Assembly: GCA_947565425.1 (NCBI GenBank)
Contig: CANOFW010000026.1
Location: 1 to 45,091, forward strand
From: an uncultured Lachnospiraceae bacterium
GTDB lineage: Bacteria > Bacillota > Clostridia > Lachnospirales > Lachnospiraceae
Reading direction: 5' to 3'
DNA: 45,091 bases
Part shown: piece after piece, positions 1 to 8,362 of the stretch
Layout of the letters: each line of letters starts with the position of its first letter
Numbering within the stretch: the stretch's first letter is position 1
The notes under the pieces: generated by a model
The model's database searches: none
Told to the model about the DNA's origin: nothing
What the model saw: the letters and a program-made list of their open reading frames with translations, nothing else
Translations under genes and position numbers: made by a program

Positions 1-1
1 G

Positions 2-44
2 CCTTAGGACTCTTGCCGAAGCCACAGAAGTTGAAGTCCTAAGG
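2..44. repeat. Inverted repeat upstream of spoVAC
   Basis: A perfect 9-bp inverted repeat (CCTTAGGAC at 2-10, GTCCTAAGG at 36-44) encloses a 25-base loop. No T-run follows, so it is not a standard terminator. Its role is unknown. The AACTGGCA just downstream (53-60) also occurs in the repeat cluster before spoVAD, but that match is short. Confidence 0.4.
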
Positions 45-99
45 AGGGACCCAACTGGCATGAGGATAAAAAAATAACTATGGAAAGTGAGGAAGTAAC

Positions 100-582
100 A
101 TGGCGCAGCAAGAAACCATGGAGCAGAAGGAAAAAAAGAATCAGGAATATAACGAATACGTCAAGCAGGTGACGCCGACCCATTCCCTGCCGGCGAATAT
201 GGCGAAGGCATTCGTGGTGGGCGGGATTATCTGCACGATCGGGCAGTTTATTTTAAATATGGCAACAAACAATTTCGGGCTGGATAAAGAGACAGCCGGG
301 GGCTGGTGCAGTATGATATTGGTATTTACGAGCGTACTGCTCACCGGGCTCAATATCTATCCGGTCATCGCCAACTGGGGCGGCGCAGGCGCGCTGGTGC
401 CCATCACCGGGTTTGCCAATTCCGTGGCGGCACCAGCCATTGAATTTCAGAAAGAAGGGCAGGTATTTGGTATCGGCTGTAAGATTTTTACGATTGCCGG
501 ACCGGTCATTCTCTATGGAATTTTCACGAGCTGGCTGTTGGGGCTGATTTACTGGATATTGAAACTCATGGGAATATTATAG
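100..582 (+). CDS. spoVAC: Stage V sporulation protein AC (SpoVAC)
   Basis: This is a 160-residue integral membrane protein of the SpoVA channel, which moves dipicolinic acid into the forespore and releases it at germination. After a charged N-terminus there are several hydrophobic segments (about residues 36-56, 66-88, 92-110 and 125-158) and the family-like stretch VVGGIICTIGQF near residue 39. The start at 100 has a GAGGAAG ribosome site about 6 bases upstream. In most relatives spoVAC, spoVAD and spoVAE are contiguous. Here the next gene is a small unrelated protein, and spoVAD lies about 4.2 kb away, so the operon is broken after this gene. Its stop codon lies inside a short repeat that recurs before spoVAD. 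The family call is firm. Confidence 0.93.
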   Translation: MAQQETMEQKEKKNQEYNEYVKQVTPTHSLPANMAKAFVVGGIICTIGQFILNMATNNFGLDKETAGGWCSMILVFTSVLLTGLNIYPVIANWGGAGALVPITGFANSVAAPAIEFQKEGQVFGIGCKIFTIAGPVILYGIFTSWLLGLIYWILKLMGIL

Positions 583-610
583 GAGGAAGGCAAATGCCAA
601 GCAAAGGAGG
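579..610 (+). repeat. Short repeat copy at the spoVAC 3' end
   Basis: ATAGGAGGAAGGCAAATGC at 579-597 is identical over 19 bases to 4578-4596. The overlapping stretch 585-610 matches 4560-4585 at 23 of 26 positions. This copy includes the spoVAC stop codon and a good Shine-Dalgarno followed by ATG at 594, which opens only a 14-codon frame. The distant copies lie before spoVAD, so the repeat brackets the segment that separates spoVAC from spoVAD. Confidence 0.75.
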
Positions 611-618
611 AATCGCGT

Positions 619-816
619 ATGGATGGACAAGCAAGTAATAGTTATGATATGCCTATGGGCCTAAGCTTCCAGCTTGGGGCAAATCCCAAAGCGATGGATG
701 CGTATGCCAAATTGAATGATGAGGAAAAACGTCAGGTGGTAGAGGCGGCAAGGAATGTTACTACCAAGTCGGAAATGCACCAGATTGTGCGAGGGCTGGA
801 GCAGAACTTTTGCTGA
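619..816 (+). CDS. Small conserved protein, unknown function
   Basis: This 65-residue soluble protein has no signal peptide or membrane segment. The core reads as two short helices: one around LNDEEKRQVVEAARNV, then a second ending in EMHQIVRGL. Small proteins of this style (a Met/Gly-rich N-terminus, then an EEKRQ-type helix and a D/E-M-x-x-I/Y-V tail) are, as I remember, common in Lachnospiraceae and have no assigned role. The start at 619 has an AAGGAGG site about 9 bases upstream. It sits 36 bases after spoVAC, where spoVAD would be expected, and is followed by tandem terminator-like hairpins. I cannot assign a function. Confidence 0.7.
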   Translation: MDGQASNSYDMPMGLSFQLGANPKAMDAYAKLNDEEKRQVVEAARNVTTKSEMHQIVRGLEQNFC

Positions 817-834
817 TGACGTACGGGTTTGTCC

Positions 835-914
835 CGAGGATATTTGTTTTGCAGGTGTCCTCGAGATTTTTTGGCAGGGTAATGGACTTGAGGACTCGTT
901 GGCCTGCCTTTTTT
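835..914 (+). terminator. Tandem terminator-like hairpins with an alternative stem
   Basis: The first hairpin is CGAGGA (835-840) with TCCTCG (858-863), followed by six T at 867-872. The second is GGCAGG (873-878) with CCTGCC (903-908), followed by TTTTTT (909-914). A third pairing, GTCCTCGAG (857-865) with CTTGAGGAC (887-895), is nine pairs including one G-U. It uses bases of the first hairpin and interleaves with the second, so it cannot form together with either. Most simply this ends the spoVAC transcript. Confidence 0.6.
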
Positions 915-989
915 AAAAGAGGTGCAAAATTCTTACGAAGTTTAACAAGGGTGAAAGCGGATAAGGATAAAACTTTAAGAAAAAAGAGA

Positions 990-1018
990 TTGACAAAAGT
1001 TATAAATCAGCATATAAT
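990..1018 (+). promoter_or_regulatory. Consensus sigma-A promoter for the MATE gene
   Basis: A perfect TTGACA (990-995), a 17-base spacer and a perfect TATAAT (1013-1018). Transcription should start near 1025, six or so bases before the attenuator hairpin in the leader. An unregulated promoter this strong on an exporter gene is consistent with control by premature termination. Confidence 0.85.
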
Positions 1019-1030
1019 TTCAAGCACGAT

Positions 1031-1074
1031 AGAGAACCACATGGGTTATAAATAGTCTGGGTGGTTCTCTTTTT
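1031..1074 (+). terminator. Leader attenuator before the MATE gene, with a possible tetrapeptide ORF
   Basis: A perfect 10-bp stem (AGAGAACCAC at 1031-1040, GTGGTTCTCT at 1061-1070) is followed by TTTT. It lies between the consensus promoter and the MATE ribosome site, so it should stop most transcripts after about 50 bases. The loop contains ATG GGT TAT AAA TAG (1041-1055), an M-G-Y-K open frame without a clear ribosome site. The short terminated transcript could also act as a small RNA. Confidence 0.65.
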
Positions 1075-1104
1075 ATCCGAATTACTAGAAAAGAGGTGGC
1101 TGCT

Positions 1105-2490
1105 ATGGCTAAAAATGTGACAAAAGACATGACAGTGGGATCCCCGCTTCGCTTAATTTTACAGTTCTGCATACCGCTGTTTTTTGGAATGTTGTTCCAG
1201 CAATTTTACAATATGATGGACACATTGATTGTTGGTCAATTTTTGGGTGTTTCTGCATTGGCGTCTGTGGGAGCGACCGGTTCTATTAATTTTATGATTA
1301 TTGGTTTTTGCATGGGTGTGTGTAATGGGTTTGCGATTCCGGTGGCACAGCGTTTCGGGGCGGGAGATTACCACAGTCTCAGGAAATATGTAGCAAACTC
1401 TGTGTGGCTTTCCATTGCGTTTGCAGGGGTGATGACGGTAGCAGTCTGCGTGCTCTGTCGTCAAATTCTGCTGTGGATGAATACGCCATTGGATATTATA
1501 GACGGCTCATACAGCTACATATTTGTGATATTTTTGGGGATTCCTGCGGTGTATTTGTATAATCTGTTGTCCGGGGTGATACGCTCTTTGGGTGACAGCA
1601 AGAGCCCGTTGTTTTTTCTGGTATTTTCTTCCGTTTTAAATATTATATTAGATATTACGCTGATTCTCGCCTTTGATATGGGCGTGGCGGGCGCGGCTTG
1701 GGCGACAGTAATTGCTCAGCTTGTTTCAGGGCTTGCCTGCTTGGTTTATATTAAGAAACGGTTTGATATTTTAAGAATTACCAAAGATGAATGGCGATTA
1801 GATAGCAACTGTGTGGGGATTCTCTGTAATATGGGCATCCCCATGGGGCTGCAATATTCCATTACAGCCATTGGCAGCGTTATTTTGCAAACGGCGGTTA
1901 ATAGCCTTGGTTCCGTGTCTGTGGCGGCAGTCGCGGCGGGAAGTAAGATAAGTATGTTTTTTGCCTGTCCGTTTGACGCCATGGGCTCTACGATGGCGAC
2001 GTATGCAGGGCAGAATGTGGGCGCAGGGAAGCTTGACCGTGTGTCACAGGGTATAAAATCTACCTCTTTGCTGGGGCTTATCTATTCCGTTATTGCTTGC
2101 GTTGTGCTTGTGTGTTTTGGAGGGACGATTGCATTGCTGTTTGTAAATCCTTCCGAGGGCGAGATTATACGGCAGGTTTCTTGGTTTCTTGCCGCGAATT
2201 CAGCGTTTTTCTTTCCGCTTGCCCTGGTAAATATTGTGCGATTTACCATTCAGGGATTAGGGTTTAGCAAGTTTGCTATCTTAGCCGGAGTTTGTGAGAT
2301 GGCGGCGCGCAGCCTTGTGGCGATGACGCTGGTGCCGCTGTTTGGGTATGCGGCGATTTGTTTTGCGAGCCCGGCAGCATGGATTTTGGCAGATTTGTTC
2401 CTAGTGCCAGCGTATCTGTATGTGATGAAGAAATTGCGGCAAATGAGCAGTGGCAATCCTGAGCCTTGTCCTACTGATACTTTGGTATGA
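1105..2490 (+). CDS. MATE family multidrug/metabolite exporter
   Basis: This is a 461-residue polytopic membrane protein with about 12 hydrophobic segments in two similar halves, typical of MATE exporters, which use a Na+ or H+ gradient to expel drugs or metabolites. The N-terminal signature (MTVGSPLRLILQFCIPL, then QQFYNMMDTLIVGQFLG) is characteristic, and the second half opens with a similar GIPMGLQYS segment. I place the start at the ATG at 1105, which has AGAGGTGG at 1092-1099; an in-frame GTG at 1096 lies inside that site. The gene has its own consensus promoter and a terminator-like leader, suggesting induction by attenuation. The substrate cannot be read from the sequence. It interrupts the spoVA locus and has no obvious link to sporulation. 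Confidence 0.92.
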   Translation: MAKNVTKDMTVGSPLRLILQFCIPLFFGMLFQQFYNMMDTLIVGQFLGVSALASVGATGSINFMIIGFCMGVCNGFAIPVAQRFGAGDYHSLRKYVANSVWLSIAFAGVMTVAVCVLCRQILLWMNTPLDIIDGSYSYIFVIFLGIPAVYLYNLLSGVIRSLGDSKSPLFFLVFSSVLNIILDITLILAFDMGVAGAAWATVIAQLVSGLACLVYIKKRFDILRITKDEWRLDSNCVGILCNMGIPMGLQYSITAIGSVILQTAVNSLGSVSVAAVAAGSKISMFFACPFDAMGSTMATYAGQNVGAGKLDRVSQGIKSTSLLGLIYSVIACVVLVCFGGTIALLFVNPSEGEIIRQVSWFLAANSAFFFPLALVNIVRFTIQGLGFSKFAILAGVCEMAARSLVAMTLVPLFGYAAICFASPAAWILADLFLVPAYLYVMKKLRQMSSGNPEPCPTDTLV

Positions 2491-2715
2491 AAATATAAGT
2501 ATGCAGATGCTTTTGGCAAAGAATTATGTCTGTGAACAGGAACATCTTAATAAATATTAATAAAAATTTTTACAAGAAAGGTTGATTTTTCCCCCTCATT
2601 CGTCATATGATAGACTATAGCTGTTAGAAGCTGCAAATGCATAGCATGGTTTTGGGTGTTGTGAGTGCAGTTTCAGCTTACCATAAAATTACTTTCGCAG
2701 TAAGGGAGAGATAAA

Positions 2716-4254
2716 ATGGAAAATCATCAGGATACTTCTAAGCAAAGAATAGATAAGGAAACGAGCAGAAAATACAGGCAGAAAAAAAGATACATGCAAA
2801 AGAGAATGATTCAGACGTTTGGCATTCTTCTGGCTATCACGGCAATTGGAGTGACGGCGGCGGCTCTTGTCCCTAAGGGTGATAAATCTACGAAACAGGG
2901 AGAGTCTATAGAGACAGGCGCGAAGCCGGTAACTAAGGATGAGGAATCCAAGGATTTGCAGCCAAAGGAGCCGCAAGAACAGGTGAAGCCGCAGGAACAG
3001 GAAGAGCAGGAAAATAAAACAGATGTGCGAGTAGCCGTGTTAGAACAGGCAGAACTTTTGGCAGCGGGCTATGATTATGACGGCGCGATCGAGACGGTTA
3101 AGAGCTACGAGGGATATGAGCGGGACTCTGAACTGACAGCAAAGATTACTGACTATGAGAATCAGAAAGCAGCCTGCGTTCCGGTGGAGATAGACAAAGT
3201 TACGCATGTATTTTACCATTCGCTGGTGGTAGACCCAGAGCTTTGCTTTGCCGACCAGGACACCAACCCGCAGGCGGTGGGAAATAACCAGTGGATGACA
3301 ACCATTGAGGAATTTAACAAGATAACCCAGATTATGTACGACAAGGGCTATGTGCTTGTAGATCTTCACGATATGGTGAAAGAGACTACGGATGAGAATG
3401 GCAATGTGCGTTTTGAGAAGGGGGAGATAATGCTCCCGCCGGATAAGAAAGCTTTTGTGCTCTCTGTGGATGATTTATCTTATTATCACAGTTATGACGG
3501 CTATGGTTATGCGTCTAAGATGGTTTTGGATGAAAATGGCAAGCCGAAATGCGAATACATACAACGGGATGGAACTACCGTTGTTGGAGATTATGATGTT
3601 GTTCCTTTGATGAATAAATTTATCGAAGAGCATCCGGATGCTTCCTATCATGGCGCGCGCGGAACGATTGCACTTACCGGATATAATGGAATTTTAGGTT
3701 ACCGGACAGATATCACTTACCAGACAGTGCCGGAGGACATTGATACAGATAAGCGTAAATGGTTAGAGAATCATCCAGATTTTGATTTAGAGAAGGAGCG
3801 TGCGGAAGCAAAGAAGGTGGCTGATGCGATAAAAGCGGAGGGCTGGAAGTTTGCCAGTCATACCTGGGGACATTTGAAAGTGGGCGAAGCGTCTTTAGAA
3901 CGTTTGAAAGCGGATACTCAGAAATGGAAGGAAAATGTGGAACCGCTGGTCGGAAGTACGGATACCATTATTTTTGCCCATGGGCAGGATTTGGCTGAGT
4001 GGACAGTAGGCTATACGCCCGACAATGAGAAATATAACTATCTCAAAGACCAAGGCTTCCATATTTACTGTAATGTGGATTCCCAACAATATGCCGTGCA
4101 GATTACAGACACGTATTTCCGACAGGGAAGAAGGAATTTGGATGGTTACCGTATCTACTTTAACTCGATTGGTGAGATGGACAGTTTATCCGATTTGTTC
4201 AATGCTTCAGAGGTGATTGATGCCAAACGACCGCCGGTGCCGAGGCTGAAATAG
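2716..4254 (+). CDS. Membrane-anchored NodB-like polysaccharide deacetylase
   Basis: This 512-residue protein has a basic cytoplasmic N-terminus, one membrane segment (about residues 33-52), an acidic Glu/Gln/Lys-rich linker to about residue 105, a short helical region, and then an extracytoplasmic CE4/NodB-like domain from about 155. The putative metal ligands are visible: SVDD (Asp252, Asp253) and SHTWGH (His382, His386). CE4 enzymes remove N-acetyl groups from cell-wall or exopolysaccharide sugars. The first motif departs from the usual TFDDGP, and long insertions separate the motifs, so the substrate may not be peptidoglycan. The start at 2716 has AAGGGAGAG just upstream. It stands alone, with its own terminator at 4281-4324. 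Confidence 0.8.
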   Translation: MENHQDTSKQRIDKETSRKYRQKKRYMQKRMIQTFGILLAITAIGVTAAALVPKGDKSTKQGESIETGAKPVTKDEESKDLQPKEPQEQVKPQEQEEQENKTDVRVAVLEQAELLAAGYDYDGAIETVKSYEGYERDSELTAKITDYENQKAACVPVEIDKVTHVFYHSLVVDPELCFADQDTNPQAVGNNQWMTTIEEFNKITQIMYDKGYVLVDLHDMVKETTDENGNVRFEKGEIMLPPDKKAFVLSVDDLSYYHSYDGYGYASKMVLDENGKPKCEYIQRDGTTVVGDYDVVPLMNKFIEEHPDASYHGARGTIALTGYNGILGYRTDITYQTVPEDIDTDKRKWLENHPDFDLEKERAEAKKVADAIKAEGWKFASHTWGHLKVGEASLERLKADTQKWKENVEPLVGSTDTIIFAHGQDLAEWTVGYTPDNEKYNYLKDQGFHIYCNVDSQQYAVQITDTYFRQGRRNLDGYRIYFNSIGEMDSLSDLFNASEVIDAKRPPVPRLK

Positions 4255-4280
4255 TACAAGAAATAATTTCATATATTTAA

Positions 4281-4324
4281 AAACTGCTGCTTCTGTGAGC
4301 GATCAAGAGGCAGCAGTTTTTTCT
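4281..4324 (+). terminator. Rho-independent terminator of the deacetylase gene
   Basis: AAACTGCTGC (4281-4290) pairs with GCAGCAGTTT, extended by TCT/AGA in the arms, and a run of T follows. It lies 27 bases after the stop codon. Confidence 0.88.
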
Positions 4325-4380
4325 CTTATTGGAAACACCTTGTCACGCTAAAGCGTGAAAGAATATTTCCTATAAGAGAA
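4321..4380. repeat. 60-bp palindromic repeat, copy A
   Basis: TTCTCTTAT (4321-4329) and ATAAGAGAA (4372-4380) are perfect inverted arms, extended inward by GGAAA/TTTCC and capped by a TCACGC-TAAA-GCGTGA hairpin. A second copy at 32139-32189 matches about 39 of the first 49 positions, and its changes largely keep the hairpin. Both copies directly follow a terminator. This looks like a dispersed structured repeat of unknown role. Confidence 0.7.
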
Positions 4381-4386
4381 AAATAA

Positions 4387-4450
4387 TAATGCGCACTCGC
4401 CCAAGAGATAACGATTGCTTTGCAATGGCGCTCGGCGCAGCAAAGTGTGC
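4387..4450. other. GC-rich imperfect palindrome in the spoVAD upstream region
   Basis: Within the 484-base gap before spoVAD, this stretch has outer arms near GCGCACT and AGTGTGC and an inner ATTGC-TTT-GCAAT hairpin (4414-4426). It shares CACTCGCC and a nearby ATAACG/ATTGC arrangement with the palindrome at 6692-6759. I see no coding potential. Confidence 0.35.
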
Positions 4451-4513
4451 AAGCTCACGTTGTTCTTCCATTTTAGGATGCCGCCCTAATCTTTATGAAG
4501 AAAACTATTTTTA

Positions 4514-4542
4514 GAGTAAAAATTGGTATTTTGGGCACAATA
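4514..4542 (+). promoter_or_regulatory. Weak candidate forespore (sigma-G type) promoter for spoVAD
   Basis: GAGTA (4514-4518), a 17-base spacer and CACAATA (4536-4542) each differ by one base from the sigma-G pattern (GHATR, CATNHTA, usually 18 apart). It is offered because spoVAD, cut off from spoVAC, needs its own forespore-active promoter. The match may be chance. Confidence 0.25.
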
Positions 4543-4559
4543 ACAGCAGTAAAAAAGGC

Positions 4560-4716
4560 GGAAGGCAACTGCGAAGCATAGGAGGAAGGCAAATGCGCAG
4601 CATTTCTTAAATGCTTTCCGACGAACTGGCAGGTGGCGCAAAGCGGCGCGTGCCGCTACCCGAGAGAAATGCCTTCCTCCGAATTGGCAGGTGCCGCGAA
4701 GCGGTGCGTGGCGATA
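4560..4716. repeat. Nested direct and inverted repeat cluster before spoVAD
   Basis: Two 20-base units (4560-4579 and 4583-4602) match at 18 positions with a 23-base period. Two longer units beginning AAATGCYTTCC and continuing through GAAYTGGCAGG to about GTGSCG repeat about 57 bases apart (near 4609-4656 and 4667-4713). GGAGGAAGGCA (4581-4591) and TGCCTTCCTCC (4670-4680) form a perfect 11-bp inverted repeat around a perfect AGCATTT-CTT-AAATGCT hairpin (4599-4615). It resembles a REP- or MITE-like cluster. The 19-base core recurs at the end of spoVAC. Confidence 0.7.
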
Positions 4717-4738
4717 CATTAAAAAAGGAGGAAAGATT

Positions 4739-5752
4739 ATGTCACAGACAATTGGGAAGCAGAGCATTCAATTTGATGAGGCTCCCTATATTCTGGGCAG
4801 TGCCAGCATTGTAGGAACTAAGGAGGGCGAAGGGCCGCTGGGTGGATTGTTTGATCTAGTCGGAGAAGACGATAAGTTTGGAGAAGACACTTGGGAAGAA
4901 GCCGAGAGCACTCTGCAAAAAGAAGCTGCGACCATGGCAATCGGCAAAGCGGATATGGAAAAAGAAGATATACGCTATATTTTTGGCGGCGACCTGCTGG
5001 GACAGAACATTGCCACGACATTTGGCTTGATGGAGTTAAATATCCCGTTGTTCGGACTGTACGGAGCCTGTTCTACGGCAGGTGAGTCCTTGTCACTTGG
5101 CGCTATGGCAGTAGCGGCTGGCTATGGGGAACAGGTACTTGCCGTTACTTCCAGCCATTTTGCGAGCGCAGAAAAACAGTTTCGTTTTCCGCTGGAATAT
5201 GCAAACCAAAGACCATTGTCGTCCACTTGGACGGTTACGGGAAGCGGGGCGTTTGTGCTTGGCAAGAAACGAAGCAAGGTGCGGATTACTGGCATTACAA
5301 CCGGCAAAGTCGTAGACTATGGCGTGAAGGATTCCATGAACATGGGAGCGGCGATGGCGCCGGCAGCGTGTGACACCATTTACCAGAACATGAAGGACTT
5401 TGGGCGTAAGCCGGAGGACTATGATAAAATTATTACCGGGGATTTGGGTACAGTGGGACAGGAAATTCTTTTTGACCTTATGAAAGAAAAAGGGTTTGAT
5501 ATTTCCGGGGTGCATATGGATTGCGGGATTGAGATATTTGACAGTGAATCTCAGAATACCAATGCGGGCGGTAGTGGCTGCGGCTGTTCTGCCGTGACTT
5601 TGAGCGCTTATATTTTGCCTAAATTGGAGACAGGCACTTGGAAGCGGGTACTTTTCGTGCCAACCGGGGCGTTGTTGTCGACGGTAAGCTTTAATGAAGG
5701 GCAGAGTGTGCCTGGGATTGCCCATGGCGTAGTGATAGAGTATGCCGGATAA
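4739..5752 (+). CDS. spoVAD: Stage V sporulation protein AD (SpoVAD)
   Basis: This 337-residue thiolase-fold protein is the soluble, dipicolinate-binding component of the SpoVA system. The N-terminus (IGKQSIQF, then ILGSASIVGTKEGEGPLG) and the conserved GACSTAGESLSLGAMAVAAG segment are typical, as is the GGSGCGCSAV stretch near the C-terminus. I start it at the ATG at 4739, which has AAGGAGG at 4725-4731; the frame stays open upstream to 4691, but only through repeat DNA. spoVAE follows after 9 bases. Unlike the usual arrangement, spoVAC is about 4.2 kb upstream, so this gene must have its own promoter in the repeat-rich 484-base gap. Confidence 0.95.
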   Translation: MSQTIGKQSIQFDEAPYILGSASIVGTKEGEGPLGGLFDLVGEDDKFGEDTWEEAESTLQKEAATMAIGKADMEKEDIRYIFGGDLLGQNIATTFGLMELNIPLFGLYGACSTAGESLSLGAMAVAAGYGEQVLAVTSSHFASAEKQFRFPLEYANQRPLSSTWTVTGSGAFVLGKKRSKVRITGITTGKVVDYGVKDSMNMGAAMAPAACDTIYQNMKDFGRKPEDYDKIITGDLGTVGQEILFDLMKEKGFDISGVHMDCGIEIFDSESQNTNAGGSGCGCSAVTLSAYILPKLETGTWKRVLFVPTGALLSTVSFNEGQSVPGIAHGVVIEYAG

Positions 5753-5761
5753 GGAGAAGAT

Positions 5762-6121
5762 ATGATGGATTATGTGAATGCATTCTGGGTAGGCGGGCTG
5801 ATATGTGCGCTGGTACAGATTTTAATGGAAAAAACAAAGATGCTTCCAGGCAGAATTATGGTGCTTCTGGTATGTAGCGGCGCTGTGCTGGGAGCAATAC
5901 AGCTCTATGAGCCGTTTATGGAGTTTGCCGGGGCGGGCGCAAGTGTTCCGCTCTTAGGGTTTGGCAACACACTCTGGAAAGGAATTCAAAAAGCTGTGGA
6001 TTCCGATGGTTTTCTGGGAATATTTATGGGTGGCTTTACGGCAAGCGCCGTGGGCATTTCAGCGGCGTTGATTTTTGGATATTTGGCGAGCCTGGTCTTC
6101 CAGCCGAAGATGAAAAAATGA
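5762..6121 (+). CDS. spoVAE: Stage V sporulation protein AE (SpoVAE)
   Basis: This 119-residue protein with three or four membrane segments is a SpoVA channel subunit. It has the WVGGLICALVQILMEKTKM start and the FAGAGASVPLLGFGNTL segment typical of the family. The latter resembles the WGGAGALVPITGFANS segment of SpoVAC, the known internal relationship among SpoVA membrane subunits. Two ATGs (5762 and 5765) follow AAGGAGAAGA; the second has the more usual spacing. It sits 9 bases after spoVAD and should be co-transcribed with it. Confidence 0.93.
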   Translation: MMDYVNAFWVGGLICALVQILMEKTKMLPGRIMVLLVCSGAVLGAIQLYEPFMEFAGAGASVPLLGFGNTLWKGIQKAVDSDGFLGIFMGGFTASAVGISAALIFGYLASLVFQPKMKK

Positions 6122-6197
6122 AAAAATAAGTATAAACTAGAAAATTCTGTCCATAATGGATAGAGACAAGAAAATATTTTGCAAAGGAGATTTTATT

Positions 6198-6635
6198 ATG
6201 AAACAGTTAAAAAAAGTGCTTATGGGCTGTCTGCTCATCCTGGTATTAGGCAGTGTTACCGCATGTGGAAATAATGATAATGCGGACAACAACGATACAA
6301 CGAATGATGTGACAAACGGCACAGATAATAATGGTACGGGAAATGGGGTAAATGATACAAACAATAATGCCACAGATACCAACGATACGAATAACAATAC
6401 TAACAACAATACGACCAACGATGCTAACGATAAGGCAGACGGCATTGTGGACGAAGTTGGCGATGATATTGTGGATGGCGTAGAGGATATCGGTGACGAT
6501 GTGGAAAACGGCGTCGATGATATGACAGATAATAATGGAGCTACAGACGATAAGAATAACACAAACAATACCAACAATGCAGATACTACAACAAACAACA
6601 AGGGCAATGCAACCAAGGATACCCCGAATCCGTAA
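6198..6635 (+). CDS. Asn/Asp/Thr-rich low-complexity lipoprotein
   Basis: This 145-residue secreted lipoprotein has a signal peptide (MKQLKKVLMGCLLILVLG) and a lipobox ending VTAC, with Cys at residue 22. The mature part is almost entirely Asn, Asp, Thr and Gly, with a central acidic stretch of spaced Val-Asp pairs (about residues 78-112), and no recognisable domain. I chose ATG 6198, which has AAAGGAGAT upstream, rather than the in-frame ATG at 6156. Such tails may be spacers or hydrophilic surface tethers; the function is unknown. It follows spoVAE by 76 bases and could be a spore or sporulation lipoprotein, but only position suggests this. Confidence 0.7.
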   Translation: MKQLKKVLMGCLLILVLGSVTACGNNDNADNNDTTNDVTNGTDNNGTGNGVNDTNNNATDTNDTNNNTNNNTTNDANDKADGIVDEVGDDIVDGVEDIGDDVENGVDDMTDNNGATDDKNNTNNTNNADTTTNNKGNATKDTPNP

Positions 6636-6648
6636 TAATGAGTAAAAG

Positions 6649-6684
6649 GAATTCAAGACCTCGTGATGAGGCCTTGAATTCTTT
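6649..6684. terminator. Terminator hairpin between the lipoprotein gene and guaB
   Basis: GAATTCAAGACCTC (6649-6662) and GAGGCCTTGAATTC (6668-6681) pair at 13 of 14 positions around a 5-base loop, followed by only TTT. It lies between convergent genes and may serve both. Confidence 0.75.
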
Positions 6685-6691
6685 ATGTACA

Positions 6692-6759
6692 CTCGCCGAG
6701 GGGTGTGTTATCGCTATTGCAGCTTGCAGGCTAAATAGCCCACAAAACGATAACGCGAG
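6692..6759. repeat. Nested palindrome downstream of guaB
   Basis: CTCGC (6692-6696) pairs with GCGAG (6755-6759), GTTATCG (6707-6713) with CGATAAC (6748-6754), and the centre holds GGCTA-AA-TAGCC (6729-6740). No T-run follows on either strand. It shares CACTCGCC and ATTGC elements with 4387-4450. The function is unknown; it may be an RNA 3'-end structure. Confidence 0.45.
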
Positions 6760-6767
6760 GCACATAC

Positions 6768-8231
<1,464 letters not shown>

Positions 8232-8264
8232 TCACTTTCTTAAATGTTTTTTGTTATTCCCACG

Positions 8265-8293
8265 ATTTTATCAAAAAAGATGAAAGCTGTCAA
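8265..8293 (-). promoter_or_regulatory. Sigma-A promoter of guaB
   Basis: Read on the minus strand: TTGACA (8293-8288), a 17-base spacer and TAAAAT (8270-8265). It leaves a leader of about 35 bases with no PurR box or riboswitch that I can recognise. Confidence 0.82.
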
Positions 8294-8362
8294 CGATTGG
8301 TGAATTTTTGTTCATAAATTTTACTACTGAGTAAATTAAGCAAAGCTAATAAAAGATTTGTG

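Noticed and set aside
810-1055. 81-codon plus-strand frame after the small gene
   Set aside because: It runs through both terminator hairpins and the consensus promoter, has no ribosome site and an arginine-rich random composition. Only its last four codons (the M-G-Y-K frame) were considered as a leader peptide.
2604-2612. CATATGATA upstream of the deacetylase, resembling a sigma-K/sigma-E -10 box
   Set aside because: No matching -35 element lies at the right distance, so it was not called a sporulation promoter.
4486-4814. Short frames on both strands in the gap before spoVAD
   Set aside because: They consist of repeat DNA and hairpins, have no ribosome sites and no protein-like composition.
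5093-5725. 210-codon minus-strand frame inside spoVAD
   Set aside because: It is wholly antisense to a strongly identified gene, with random-like composition (many Arg, His, Cys) and no ribosome site.
6308-6435. Short AAC/ACA/GAT tandem units that could suggest a CRISPR or microsatellite
   Set aside because: They lie inside the coding sequence, have no constant repeat-spacer pattern and are explained by Asn/Thr/Asp codons.
6246-6692. Minus-strand Ile/Val-rich frames opposite the Asn-rich lipoprotein
   Set aside because: They arise from the AAC/GAT-rich codon repeats read backwards. Their hydrophobicity is a by-product, and the plus-strand frame has a signal peptide and ribosome site.
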